Assembly: GCA_039933315.1 (NCBI GenBank)
Contig: JBDTOI010000066.1
Location: forward strand, 1 to 21,178
Direction of reading: 5' to 3'
Source: DASXRU01 sp039933315
Lineage (GTDB): Bacteria; Acidobacteriota; Blastocatellia; Pyrinomonadales; Pyrinomonadaceae
DNA: 21,178 bases
Below the pieces are notes generated by a model, which saw only the letters and a list, made by a program, of their open reading frames with translations, was not told the origin of the DNA and ran no database searches. The position numbers and the translations under genes were made by a program. Shown piece after piece: positions 1 through 7,935 of the stretch (positions within the stretch are counted from its first letter, which is position 1; every line of letters begins with the position of its first letter).

Positions 1-171
1 CCTTGTCTCCACCACCTCATTGAATCCCACGAGGGGCGGAACTCCGTGGCCGCCCCTCCTTGTCTCTGCCACCTCATTGAATCTCACGAGGGGCGGGACT
101 CCGTGGCCGCTCCTCGTTGTCTGCGCCACCTCATTGAATCCCACGAGGGGCGGCCACGGAGTGCCGCCCCT
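1..171. repeat. Three tandem 57-bp GC-rich hairpin repeats
   Basis: Three back-to-back units of exactly 57 bp lie at 1-57, 58-114 and 115-171. All share a middle segment reading ACCTCATTGAATC and an 8-9 bp inverted repeat, GAGGGGCGG paired with CCGCCCCTC, around a 10-base loop. Units 1 and 2 carry ACTCCGTGG in the loop, while unit 3 carries the reverse complement, CCACGGAGT. The array begins at the window edge, so more units may lie to the left. The last hairpin ends about 10 nt past the methyltransferase stop codon on the minus strand. It could therefore limit transcription or stabilise a 3' end, but no T-tract follows it. The unit length is a multiple of three, so open frames run through it; I regard these as incidental. 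Confidence 0.9.
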
Positions 172-180
172 ACAAACCGG

Positions 181-888
181 TCAAGGTTGAGCGGACAAGA
201 CCAGGCGATAGTTAGCATGCTCCCTGACACATACCCCCGCCAATCCGGCACGCTGGCCCAGCTCCCGCAATTCATCCGGTTTGAAGCTACGCAAAATCGA
301 AAGTGCTCCGTCTTCTCGTATTAGCCGGTTGTGCAAAAATAGACGGCCCACCGTAGTGTAAAAGTAATAAGCGATCGGATGCCGGTACAGATCGATAACG
401 AAAATGCCTCGGCGCGCGACGCGATTCATTTCGCGCAAAAGCTTTATCACGTCCTCATCTTTGAAATGGTGGGTGAACAAAGAACAAAGCGTGTAGTCAA
501 ACTGGCCGTTTGCAAAAGGCAAGTCAAAGGCGTCGGCGCGAACCGCGGAGATTTCCGGGAACTCGCGAGATTCGTCCAGAATTGCCTGCGCCGATCGTTC
601 GTTCAACTCCAATCCAACCAGGCTCGCTTGACGATGTTCTTCCTGGGCCCATTTTGCGGCCACGCGAAGTAACTCGCCGGAACCCGCCCCGACATCCAGC
701 AGTGACAACTCCTTTAGATCAATTCGCTCGATCTCTTTCAAGAGCGAGTTTCGCAGGGCCTGAGCATCACCCAGCCACCCGTTCACTCGTCGGAGTTCAA
801 CCAGGCAGCCTTCGTATTCCTCAGCGGTATAGTCGCCCTTGTCCAGATGCTCCAGTTCGTAACTGCGTTGCCGAAAACTTGGGAACAT
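181..888 (-). CDS. SAM-dependent class I methyltransferase
   Basis: A 235-residue cytoplasmic protein predicted to transfer a methyl group from S-adenosylmethionine to an unknown small-molecule or lipid acceptor. The Rossmann-type SAM site is visible: motif I LDVGAGSGE at about residues 64-72, the acidic end of strand 2 in GLELNE at 92-97, RADAFDLPF at 117-125, and FDYTLCSLFTHHF at 130-142. A hydrophobic, Tyr-rich stretch (about 170-186) may shape the acceptor pocket or touch membrane. The ATG at 888 has no clear Shine-Dalgarno sequence. It lies downstream of, and in the same orientation as, the ketosynthase gene, about 160 bp away. Such methyltransferases often sit with ketosynthases in lipid or polyketide clusters, so a shared pathway is plausible but inferred. 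Substrate cannot be read from the sequence. Confidence 0.85.
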   Translation of the reverse strand: MFPSFRQRSYELEHLDKGDYTAEEYEGCLVELRRVNGWLGDAQALRNSLLKEIERIDLKELSLLDVGAGSGELLRVAAKWAQEEHRQASLVGLELNERSAQAILDESREFPEISAVRADAFDLPFANGQFDYTLCSLFTHHFKDEDVIKLLREMNRVARRGIFVIDLYRHPIAYYFYTTVGRLFLHNRLIREDGALSILRSFKPDELRELGQRAGLAGVCVREHANYRLVLSAQP

Positions 889-926
889 GGTTAGACGATT
901 TGGACCCTGTCGGTCAGAAAATTTAG

Positions 927-957
927 CCGCGGATTAACGCGGATAGGCGCGGATTAG
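927..957 (+). repeat. GCGGAT-rich dispersed-type repeat, copy A
   Basis: A 31-bp stretch with three GCGGAT steps (begins CCGCGGATTAACGCGGAT). It matches the reverse complement of 1014-1045 apart from a few substitutions and one single-base gap. Short GCGGAT-rich elements of this style recur between genes in many bacterial genomes. This one lies between the ketosynthase stop and the methyltransferase start. Confidence 0.75.
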
Positions 958-1013
958 AAGGGACATGAGAGAGTCGGGAGCAAAGCATATAACCTGCCGG
1001 CTCAGGATTTGTT

Positions 1014-1045
1014 CTTATCCGCGTTCCATCCGCGTAAATCTGCGG
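1014..1045 (-). repeat. GCGGAT-rich dispersed-type repeat, inverted copy B
   Basis: Read on the minus strand it begins CCGCAGATTTACGCGGAT and pairs with copy A across a 56-bp spacer. The two could fold into one long stem in RNA just past the ketosynthase stop codon, which is only one base away. This arrangement could attenuate read-through into the methyltransferase gene, or it may be two insertions of a mobile palindromic element. Confidence 0.75.
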
Positions 1046-1046
1046 C

Positions 1047-2324
1047 CTATTTTTCGTTCACGGCCTGCACCACCAGGGCGCTGTTTTTCGATCCGAATCC
1101 GATGCAATTACACAGCGCCGTGCGCACACTCGCCGGTCGCGCCGTGTTCGCTACGTAATCCAGATCGCATTCCGGATCGGGTTCATCCAGGTTGATAGTC
1201 GGCGGAATAGTATTGGTTTGCATGGCACAGAGCGTTGCGCCTAAACCGGCCGCGCCGCTCGCTCCCTGTGGATGGCCAATCTGTGATTTGGTGGCGGACA
1301 TCGGGATGCGCGCGGCATTGCAATTCATTGCCAGTTTCAACGCGCTCGTCTCGATGCGATCGTTGAGCAGGGTCGAAGTGCCGTGCAGGTTTATGTAATC
1401 AATGTCTTTCGGCTCAACTCCGGCGTCCTGCATTGCCAGCGTCATGGCCCGGGCCGGCTCATCTCCGCCTTCTGCCAAACGCACCCGATGATAGGCATCG
1501 CAGGTAGCGCCATATCCCAAAATCTCGCCGTAGATTTTCGCGCCGCGGTTCTGCGCGTGCTCAAGTTCTTCGAGCACATAAATCCAGGCCCCCTCACCCA
1601 GAACGATCCCGGAACGGTTGCGGGAAAAGGGCCGTGATGCGCGCGCCGGCTCGTCATTCCACTCGGTCGTCAGCACAGTCAGCAGATTGAACCCTGCCAG
1701 TATCCCCGGCGCCAAAGGCGCATCCACACCGCCGGCGAGCATCACTTCCTGACGTCCCAGCGCGATGTGTTGCGCGGAGTACGCGATCGCGTCGGTCGAG
1801 CTGGTGCATCCGGTGGAGATGACATGCGAAAGCCCGCGCAGGCCAAAGGCCATGGAAAGCTCGCTGGACAATGTGCCGTGCGTAGCTGCTGGAATGATGT
1901 AAACGCTTGCCTTCGCATGCGAGCCCCCTTGATACCAAATTGCGTAATGCTGTTCGACGAAAGGCAATCCGCCGCCGCCGGTGCCCAGCAGGACACCAAT
2001 CTGTTGCCTTTCTTCCCGCGAAAGATCGTTCGGAGCAATTCCGGCATCCTGAAACGCTTCGCGTGCGGCAGCCAATGCCAGGGGCACAGTGCGTGGAACA
2101 TGTTTGCGATCTTTGGGATTGAGCTGGCCCTGCCAGTCGAAGTCCTGAACCTGGGCTGCGATCTTTACCGGCGAATCGGAAACATCAAAGCCTTCGATTC
2201 GACGCACGCCGCTTTCCCCGCGCAGCAATGCGCCCCAGAACGCATCGCGCCCGATCCCGATCGGCGTGACGCATCCCATGCCGGTGATGACAACGCGGCG
2301 CGGTCGCTTGAAACTGCTGAGCAT
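1047..2324 (-). CDS. FabF-type beta-ketoacyl-[ACP] synthase
   Basis: A 425-residue condensing enzyme of the thiolase fold that joins an acyl thioester to malonyl-ACP by decarboxylative Claisen condensation. The N-terminus RRVVITGMGCVTPIG is typical of the KAS II family. The catalytic triad is visible: Cys173 in STGCTSSTDAI, His314 in LHGTST and His351 in GHPQGASG, with Lys346 just before the last. The C-terminal GFGSKNSALV motif is intact, and the length is normal (about 410-425). No acpP, fabD or fabG lies beside it, unlike most housekeeping fabF genes. The downstream neighbour is a methyltransferase, so this may serve a specialised lipid or polyketide pathway; I therefore leave the symbol empty. 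The ATG at 2324 has no strong ribosome-binding site. Confidence 0.9.
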   Translation of the reverse strand: MLSSFKRPRRVVITGMGCVTPIGIGRDAFWGALLRGESGVRRIEGFDVSDSPVKIAAQVQDFDWQGQLNPKDRKHVPRTVPLALAAAREAFQDAGIAPNDLSREERQQIGVLLGTGGGGLPFVEQHYAIWYQGGSHAKASVYIIPAATHGTLSSELSMAFGLRGLSHVISTGCTSSTDAIAYSAQHIALGRQEVMLAGGVDAPLAPGILAGFNLLTVLTTEWNDEPARASRPFSRNRSGIVLGEGAWIYVLEELEHAQNRGAKIYGEILGYGATCDAYHRVRLAEGGDEPARAMTLAMQDAGVEPKDIDYINLHGTSTLLNDRIETSALKLAMNCNAARIPMSATKSQIGHPQGASGAAGLGATLCAMQTNTIPPTINLDEPDPECDLDYVANTARPASVRTALCNCIGFGSKNSALVVQAVNEK

Positions 2325-2556
2325 AGAAAACTGTTACCCGCTCGCTGATCAGATTATTCGAGGAGAGCGGTCAGCATAGCATCGCGGCGCGCATAGCCCC
2401 AACCGAGATAGGCAGCGCGCCGCCCGCGCGAGTGAAGGGGAAGAATCTAAACCTGCTCTAAGAGAAATTCCAGGGAACGAGACTCACTTTTATGGTGGTC
2501 TTGAGCTCGCTCAGGAAGTCGACCTGTGTTCAGTCTGCAACAGGGAGTCGCAGAAG
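2325..2556. other. Intergenic gap, nothing recognised
   Basis: This 232-bp gap separates the zinc-ribbon SPFH gene from the ketosynthase gene. I see no convincing small gene, terminator or promoter here. A short antisense frame running in from the SPFH gene has no coding character. Confidence 0.5.
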
Positions 2557-3618
2557 CTATTCCACCTTCGTGCCACACTCTTTGCAGAACTTGGCTCCAG
2601 CCGGGAGGTCGGACTGACACTTCGAGCACTTGGCCGACTCCTGTTTTGATCCACAGTCGCTACAGAACTTTGCTCCGGCTAGCAACTGCGCTCCACACTT
2701 GATGCATTTGCTCGTGCCCGCGGCAGGGGCTGCGGTTGACTCGGCACTACGCCCTTTGATGGCATCGGTCATCGCACCGGCCATAGCATTTCCGATGGCG
2801 AATCCCGCACCCAATCCGGCGCCAGTGCCCGCCCCTCCGGATGTATTCTGAGCTGCATCACGCATCGCATCGGCTGCCTGAAATTGCGCATAGCGTCCCA
2901 CATCGCCAATCACACCCATCGAAGTGCGTTTGTCCATAGCCTGTTCTACTTCCTGCGGGAGCGAGATGTTCTCGACCACAAACTTCGTCATCTCCAGGCC
3001 GAACGCCTTGAACTCTTCGTTCAACTTCGTTCGCGACAGCCGGCTCAATTCGTCATAGTTCGAAGCGAGATCAAGCGCCGGGATCTTTGCTTCGCCGAGT
3101 GCGTCGGAAAAACCACTCACTAGAGTGCGCTTTAGTTGGCCCTCAATATCTTCCGTGACGAATCTTCCGTTGGTGCCGGCCACTTCTTTGATGAACTCGC
3201 GCGGATCCTGAATCCGCATCGAGTAAATACCAAAGGCGCGCAGTCGCACCATACCGAAGTCGGTATCGCGCATCATCACCGGATTAGGCGTGCCCCATTT
3301 AAGATCCGTGAACTGTTTGGTGTTGACGAAATAAACTTCTGCTTTAAAGGGCGAGTTGAACCCGTACTTCCATGCCCCCAACTTAGACAATATGGGCGTG
3401 TTCCCGCCATCGACCGTGTGAAGTCCCGGACCAAAGACATCGGCAATCTGACCCTGAAAAACGAACACCGCCGCCTGCGACTCGCGCACGGTTAACTGCG
3501 CGCCGTTCTTGATCTCCTGGCCCTGCACCGGGAACCGATAGAGCATCGTGTTGCCGCTGTCGTCGAGCCACTCAATAACTTCAATAAACTGCGATCTGAT
3601 AGCGTCGAAGATTCCCAT
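2557..3618 (-). CDS. SPFH-domain protein with two C-terminal zinc ribbons
   Basis: A 353-residue protein beginning MGIFDAIRSQFIEVIEWLDD, a start seen in the SPFH (band-7-like) family often labelled 'virion core protein'. Residues about 20-225 form the SPFH region. A Gly/Ala-rich linker follows (about 258-300). Two four-cysteine zinc ribbons close the protein: Cys305, 308, 319, 322 and Cys331, 334, 345, 348, each with an AGAKFC core. I chose the ATG at 3618 over an upstream in-frame start at 3666 because AAGGAG lies 7 nt before it and the family N-terminus fits. No signal peptide or clear membrane helix is seen. SPFH proteins oligomerise and often associate with membranes. The role of this subfamily is unknown. 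It appears to be a single-gene unit with its own promoter. Confidence 0.85.
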   Translation of the reverse strand: MGIFDAIRSQFIEVIEWLDDSGNTMLYRFPVQGQEIKNGAQLTVRESQAAVFVFQGQIADVFGPGLHTVDGGNTPILSKLGAWKYGFNSPFKAEVYFVNTKQFTDLKWGTPNPVMMRDTDFGMVRLRAFGIYSMRIQDPREFIKEVAGTNGRFVTEDIEGQLKRTLVSGFSDALGEAKIPALDLASNYDELSRLSRTKLNEEFKAFGLEMTKFVVENISLPQEVEQAMDKRTSMGVIGDVGRYAQFQAADAMRDAAQNTSGGAGTGAGLGAGFAIGNAMAGAMTDAIKGRSAESTAAPAAGTSKCIKCGAQLLAGAKFCSDCGSKQESAKCSKCQSDLPAGAKFCKECGTKVE

Positions 3619-3680
3619 CTTATTCTCCTTTAGGGTCCGTTCAGTGTCCCGCCCGTAGCGGGCCAACTTGAGCGCGAGTC

Positions 3681-3711
3681 ATTATACGGTCAAATGGCAC
3701 ATGATGTTCAA
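3681..3711 (-). promoter_or_regulatory. Predicted sigma70-type promoter of the SPFH gene
   Basis: On the minus strand a perfect TATAAT (3681-3686) is preceded by TTGAAC (3706-3711), with a rather long 19-nt spacer. Transcription would begin near 3674, giving a leader of about 55 nt before the ATG at 3618. The -10 element is strong, but the spacing lowers confidence. Confidence 0.5.
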
Positions 3712-3779
3712 CGCGTTAAGGCCCAACCGGCCAGGTTATCTGGCTTGCCGCGCCGGTGAGAACAGGCTGCTGAAGGTCT

Positions 3780-4283
3780 TCATCTCTGTTTCACCTTGTC
3801 AGGCGCCCGCACATGGCGCCGGCTGTAAAAAACCAGGGCGGCCAATCCCCCGGCGATGTCAATCATACAGTCAAAAACTGAAGCGGTGCGCGACGCCACG
3901 AAGCTCTGGTGAAACTCATCGCTGAACGAATACAACACTACCAGTCCGAGCGCCGCTGCAAACCATCTTCGCCGCAATCCTTCATGGGCCGAGCCGGAAA
4001 AAGCCCTGGCAGCCAGCAGCGCCAGAATCGCGTATTCAGTTAAATGTCCGCCTTTGCGAACGACTGAATGAATGACCGCCACTCCGGTGTCCGTGATGTT
4101 CGGAAAAAACCAGTGCAGCAGAGGCTCAATAACGGATCCGCTATTGGTGGCTGAAAGCGCGCCGGTTGAGGCCAGGAAAATGACCGCCATCCAGGCGAGC
4201 AGCGGGGCGTAACGCCAGAGGCGGTCGCGCCACGGTGGCAGGCCCTGGTTGGAATATTGTGGAATGGGTTGATGCGCAGCCAT
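3780..4283 (-). CDS. VanZ-family membrane protein
   Basis: A 167-residue integral membrane protein. The VanZ family pattern is visible: RKGGHLTEYAILALL (about 76-90) and YSFSDEFHQSFVASR (118-132) followed by DCMIDIAGG (138-146). About four hydrophobic helices are apparent, near 27-45, 82-96, 106-122 and 140-155. VanZ proteins are linked to low-level teicoplanin resistance in enterococci, but most chromosomal members have no known function, so I make no resistance claim. The frame can be extended to a GTG at 4331, but that extension would translate the atp operon terminator, so the ATG at 4283 is preferred despite a weak ribosome-binding site. It follows atpG but is separated from it by that terminator. 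Confidence 0.8.
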   Translation of the reverse strand: MAAHQPIPQYSNQGLPPWRDRLWRYAPLLAWMAVIFLASTGALSATNSGSVIEPLLHWFFPNITDTGVAVIHSVVRKGGHLTEYAILALLAARAFSGSAHEGLRRRWFAAALGLVVLYSFSDEFHQSFVASRTASVFDCMIDIAGGLAALVFYSRRHVRAPDKVKQR

Positions 4284-4289
4284 AGCGCT

Positions 4290-4325
4290 CGACAAACACA
4301 AAAGGGAAGCGAACTTGCTTCCCTT
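4290..4325 (-). terminator. Rho-independent terminator of the atp operon
   Basis: On the minus strand, after the atpG stop codon, AAGGGAAGC pairs perfectly with GCTTCCCTT (9 bp) around a 6-nt loop. It is followed by the T-rich run TTTGTGTTTG. This ends the atp operon after atpG, before the VanZ gene. Confidence 0.85.
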
Positions 4326-4352
4326 CGTCACAGCCTAACTCTCTGAGCTTTC

Positions 4353-5237
4353 TTAAAGCGCGGCGGCGCCGGAAACCACTTCGATAATCTCGTTTGTGAT
4401 CGCCGCCTGCCGGATGCGATTCATGTTCAGTGTCAGAGAGCTGATCAAATCGCCGGCGTTCTTGGAAGCGGAGTCCATCGCGGCCATTCGAGCGCCGTGT
4501 TCCGAAGCAACGGATTCCAACAAAGCACGGAAAATTTGGGACTCAACCAGGCGAGGTAACAGGCGGCTGAAGATTTCAAGTGGTGGCTGCTCGTATATGT
4601 AGTCGGTCAGATTCTGTGGTTCTTCCGGAGTTTCCGGGGAACTCGCGGCTACGCGTGAAACCGGCAGTAACTGCTCCACTACCACCCTTTGAGTCAGTAC
4701 CGTTTTGAACTCGTTGTAAATGAAGAATACTTTGTCGATTTCCTGGTCGTCGTTGAATTGTTTAATCAGATCGCGCGCTACTTCGACCGCTTCGGCGTAC
4801 TCCACAAAGCCCTTGCCCGTAAGCCCCAAATACTCGCCCGAAATCGTGGCGTTGCGCCGGCGAAAGAAATCGCGCCCCTTGCGGCCCACCGCCAGTATTT
4901 CTATTTTCTTGCCGGCGTTCTGACGAATGAAAAGTTCGGCGGCTTTGAGAAGATTGGTATTGAAGGCGCCGCACAGACCTCTGTCAGCGGTGATCAAGAC
5001 CAGCAGATAACGCTCATCGCCACGCGCATCCAGCAGTGGATGGTGGAACTCATCGGGGACGCGCGCGGCAAGGTCGTTGAGAGCCTGCGACATCTTGTTG
5101 GCAAACGGACGGGCGCTTACCACTCGCTCCTGGGAACGACGCAGCCGGGCCGCCGAAACCATTTTCATGGCCTTGGTGATCTGCTGGGTGTTCTTAACCG
5201 ACTTGATGCGCCGTCTTATGTCGAGGAGGTTTGCCAT
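4353..5237 (-). CDS. atpG: F1Fo ATP synthase gamma subunit
   Basis: A 294-residue central rotor-shaft subunit of F1. The N-terminal helix MANLLDIRRRIKSVKNTQQITKAMKMVSAARLRR is cut here to its essentials: the RRIKSV and TQQITKAMKMV segments (residues 9-27) are the hallmark. ITADRGLCGAFN (82-93) and the C-terminal AAMDSASKNA and RIRQAAITNEI (252-284) are also conserved. Length is normal (about 285-295). It is the last gene of the operon, 20 nt after atpA, with no obvious Shine-Dalgarno before its ATG, so coupled translation from atpA is possible. In most bacteria atpD and atpC would follow. Here a terminator and an unrelated gene follow instead. Confidence 0.97.
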   Translation of the reverse strand: MANLLDIRRRIKSVKNTQQITKAMKMVSAARLRRSQERVVSARPFANKMSQALNDLAARVPDEFHHPLLDARGDERYLLVLITADRGLCGAFNTNLLKAAELFIRQNAGKKIEILAVGRKGRDFFRRRNATISGEYLGLTGKGFVEYAEAVEVARDLIKQFNDDQEIDKVFFIYNEFKTVLTQRVVVEQLLPVSRVAASSPETPEEPQNLTDYIYEQPPLEIFSRLLPRLVESQIFRALLESVASEHGARMAAMDSASKNAGDLISSLTLNMNRIRQAAITNEIIEVVSGAAAL

Positions 5238-5257
5238 GAATGAAACTAATTTTGCCG

Positions 5258-6793
5258 TTACGCAGTCGCAACCGCGCTCGCTTCAGTCGCCCAACGATCT
5301 TTGAAATCCGTCAGCACCGTTTGGAGATCGGCCTTTATCTCATCGGTGATGGCTTTCTTCTCCCTAATTGCCTGTAGAAGCCCGGGATGCGAATTCTCTA
5401 TGAAGCGCATCAGTTCGGCTTCAAACTTACGGACATTCTCGACCGGCACATCATCCATTTGCCCATTGATCGCGGCCCAGATAATCAGCACCTGTTTCTC
5501 AATCTCCATCGGCTGGTACTGAGGCTGCTTCAGGATTTCCATAAGCCGCCGACCGCGGGCCAACTGTGCCTGGGTTGCTTTGTCCAGATCGGATCCGAAC
5601 TGGGCAAACGCCTGGAGCTCTCGAAACTGCGCCAGATCCAACCGCAAGCTGCCCGCTACCTGCTTCATAGCTTTGATTTGAGCCGCCCCGCCCACGCGTG
5701 AAACGCTGTTTCCTACGTTGATTGCAGGACGGATGCCGCTGTTGAAGAGGTCGGCCTCCAGGAAGATCTGGCCATCGGTAATCGAAATGACGTTAGTGGG
5801 AATGTAAGCTGAAATATCGCCGGCCTGAGTTTCGATGACCGGCAGACTGGTAAGCGATCCGCCGCCTTTGAGATCCGACATCTTGGCTGCGCGCTCTAAC
5901 AGACGAGAGTGCAAATAGAAGACGTCGCCAGGATAAGCTTCGCGACCGGGAGGCCGGCGGAGCAAGAGTGAAATCTCACGATACGCGGCTGCCTGTTTGG
6001 ACAAATCGTCATAAATCGTCAACGCGTGCCTGCCATTATCCCGGTAGTACTCGCCCATCGCAGCGCCGGAATACGGGGCCAGGAACTGCATCGCTGCGGG
6101 ATCCGATGCGGTTGCCTTGACCACGATCGTGTACTCCATAGCTCCCGAATCTTCGAGCGTCTTCACCACCTGCGCCACTGTGGAGGCCTTCTGTCCAATG
6201 GCGACATAAATGCAGATGACGTCTTTGCCCTTCTGATTGATGATGGTGTCAACTGCTACAGCGGTCTTTCCTGTCTGGCGATCGCCAATAATCAATTCGC
6301 GCTGTCCCCTGCCAATCGGCACCATTGAATCGATCGCCTTTAATCCTGTTTGCAGCGGCTCTTTCACCGGCTGGCGATCCACCACGCCCGGTGCAATACG
6401 TTCAATCGCCGAGTGAGTGTCAGTCATGATCGGACCGCGGTTATCGATCGGGTTACCCAAAGCATCGACTACCCTGCCGATCAGCGCATCGCCCACGGGG
6501 ACTTCCATGATGCGTCCCGTTCGCTTGACGACGTCGCCTTCTTTAATCGCCTGGAACTCGCCGAACAGGACTGCTCCGACCTTGTCTTCTTCGAGATTCA
6601 AAGCCAGACCACGCACTTCATGTGGAAACTCCAGAAGCTCGCCAGCCATCACTTTCTCGAGGCCGTGAATCTCGGCAATGCCATCACCGACTTTTATGAC
6701 GGTGCCCACCTCTGTGACGGTGACGCCGGTTTCGAAGTTCTCGATCTGTTGGCGAATAATGTCGCTTATCTCGCTAGCCTTAATTGAGTCCAT
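5258..6793 (-). CDS. atpA: F1Fo ATP synthase alpha subunit
   Basis: A 511-residue non-catalytic nucleotide-binding subunit of F1. The Walker A loop GDRQTGKT is at 170-177 and the Walker B strand ALTIYDDLSKQA at 257-268. The family signature and arginine finger lie in VGNSVSRVGGAAQ (360-372, Arg366). The N-terminal region MDSIKASEISDIIRQQI binds the delta subunit in characterised enzymes. Length matches the family (500-515), and nothing is missing. It lies between atpH (21 nt upstream) and atpG (20 nt downstream) on the same strand. Its catalytic partner beta is not in the window, so the alpha3beta3 ring needs a gene encoded elsewhere. Confidence 0.98.
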   Translation of the reverse strand: MDSIKASEISDIIRQQIENFETGVTVTEVGTVIKVGDGIAEIHGLEKVMAGELLEFPHEVRGLALNLEEDKVGAVLFGEFQAIKEGDVVKRTGRIMEVPVGDALIGRVVDALGNPIDNRGPIMTDTHSAIERIAPGVVDRQPVKEPLQTGLKAIDSMVPIGRGQRELIIGDRQTGKTAVAVDTIINQKGKDVICIYVAIGQKASTVAQVVKTLEDSGAMEYTIVVKATASDPAAMQFLAPYSGAAMGEYYRDNGRHALTIYDDLSKQAAAYREISLLLRRPPGREAYPGDVFYLHSRLLERAAKMSDLKGGGSLTSLPVIETQAGDISAYIPTNVISITDGQIFLEADLFNSGIRPAINVGNSVSRVGGAAQIKAMKQVAGSLRLDLAQFRELQAFAQFGSDLDKATQAQLARGRRLMEILKQPQYQPMEIEKQVLIIWAAINGQMDDVPVENVRKFEAELMRFIENSHPGLLQAIREKKAITDEIKADLQTVLTDFKDRWATEASAVATA

Positions 6794-6814
6794 AAAGAGT
6801 TCTGCTGGAAAGAT

Positions 6815-7357
6815 CTAGTTTCCGATCAGCCTTTCTTTCGCTTGTTGCAACTGGTTCCGGACCGAGCCGTCATAGACAGTTGAGCCTATCCGGGCCACTA
6901 AACCGCCGATCAATTCGCCGTCCGTCTCAAAAGACAGGCGCACTTTCCTGCCGGTCAATCCCGCCAGGCTGGCTCGCAGAGAGTCCTGGCCCACTTGATC
7001 CATTGGCCTGGCAGTCGTTACCGTAGCCGCGACCACGCCCGCCCGCTCATCTATTATTTGCGCAAACCGCTCGTTGATTTCAGCCAGGTGGTCCAATCGG
7101 TGGTTCTGCAAAAGCACCTGCAGAAAATTCGTGGTAGTAGGACGAGGTTTTACACGATCAATTATTTTACCCAGTACTCTGCGCTTCTGCTCCAGCGGAA
7201 TCGTCGGACTCTCGACCACCTGTCGCAACTCATAACTGCTCGCGACCATTGCCTGCCAGACGTTCAGCTCTTCCTGGACCTCACGCGCTTCGTTGCGAGC
7301 GATTGCCACGTCGGCCAACGCTGCCGCATAACGCCGGGCTATGGTTCGCTGGCTCAC
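6815..7357 (-). CDS. atpH: F1Fo ATP synthase delta subunit
   Basis: A 180-residue stator subunit (OSCP type) linking the top of F1 to the b/b' stalk. The N-terminal ARRYAAALADVA (7-18) and the C-terminal pattern ELIGGLVARIG (148-158) followed by YDGSVRNQL are characteristic. The start is a GTG at 7357 that overlaps the atpF stop codon by four bases (GTGA). An AGGAGGGG lies a few bases upstream inside atpF. This suggests translational coupling between the two stator genes. Confidence 0.95.
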   Translation of the reverse strand: MSQRTIARRYAAALADVAIARNEAREVQEELNVWQAMVASSYELRQVVESPTIPLEQKRRVLGKIIDRVKPRPTTTNFLQVLLQNHRLDHLAEINERFAQIIDERAGVVAATVTTARPMDQVGQDSLRASLAGLTGRKVRLSFETDGELIGGLVARIGSTVYDGSVRNQLQQAKERLIGN

Positions 7358-7881
7358 TGCGCCACCCCTCCTAACTCTTCCACGCTCACCTTGATTAGCC
7401 GGGCGTCGTCCTCGGGCCGCATTTCTTTTCGAATCATTTCCTGAGCCAGGCCGATCGTCTGTTCCGCAGCATAGCGTCGCAGCTCCTGCCTCGCTGCCTT
7501 GCCCGCACTTTCAATTTCCCGCTGGGCCTGCTCAGTCAGCTTTTTGATATCAGCCTCAGTAGCACGAGCCACTCGCTCCCGCTCTTCGACTGCCTCCTTT
7601 GCTGCACGCTCGCGAATGGCCAGCACCTCGACATCAAGCCGTTCCAGCTTGGCCTGGACTTCCTCTAGTTTCTGTACTGCTGCATCGCGCTCTTCCTGGG
7701 CCCGCGCTAATTCACGACGGATAGCCTCGCGCCGACCACGAAACGCATCGCTCAGTGGACGCCGTAAGAAATACGTCAGCACCGCCAGGAACAGGGCCAG
7801 GTTTATGAACTTCCAGAGTTCAAGTCCCGGATAATTCCACCAGGGTGCCGACTCACCAGAGATGAACAGAATTAGACCCAT
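7354..7881 (-). CDS. atpF: F1Fo ATP synthase b subunit
   Basis: A 175-residue peripheral-stalk subunit with one N-terminal membrane helix (about 24-40, FINLALFLAVLTYFL). It is followed by the conserved short RRPLSDAF segment and then a long charged coiled coil rich in Glu, Arg and Ala (about 45-150). The form WNYPGLELWKFIN resembles the b rather than the b' type. It is 54 nt after the b' gene and overlaps atpH by 4 bases. The ATG at 7881 lacks a clear Shine-Dalgarno sequence. Confidence 0.93.
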   Translation of the reverse strand: MGLILFISGESAPWWNYPGLELWKFINLALFLAVLTYFLRRPLSDAFRGRREAIRRELARAQEERDAAVQKLEEVQAKLERLDVEVLAIRERAAKEAVEERERVARATEADIKKLTEQAQREIESAGKAARQELRRYAAEQTIGLAQEMIRKEMRPEDDARLIKVSVEELGGVAQ

Positions 7882-7935
7882 CGCATTGACGCCGCTTCAA
7901 GAAAACTGGGCGTGCGGCTTTGCCTTCGCGCCTCG

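Noticed and set aside
1..171. CRISPR array
   Set aside because: The repeats are directly adjacent with no unique spacers between them.
46..324. Plus-strand frame with a 19-residue repeated peptide
   Set aside because: It exists only because the 57-bp hairpin repeat is a multiple of three. It then runs antisense into the methyltransferase gene and has no ribosome-binding site.
1767..2348. 193-codon plus-strand frame
   Set aside because: It lies antisense to the well-supported ketosynthase gene, whose motifs are complete.
4284..4331. N-terminal extension of the VanZ-family protein to a GTG
   Set aside because: The extra codons translate the atp operon terminator hairpin.
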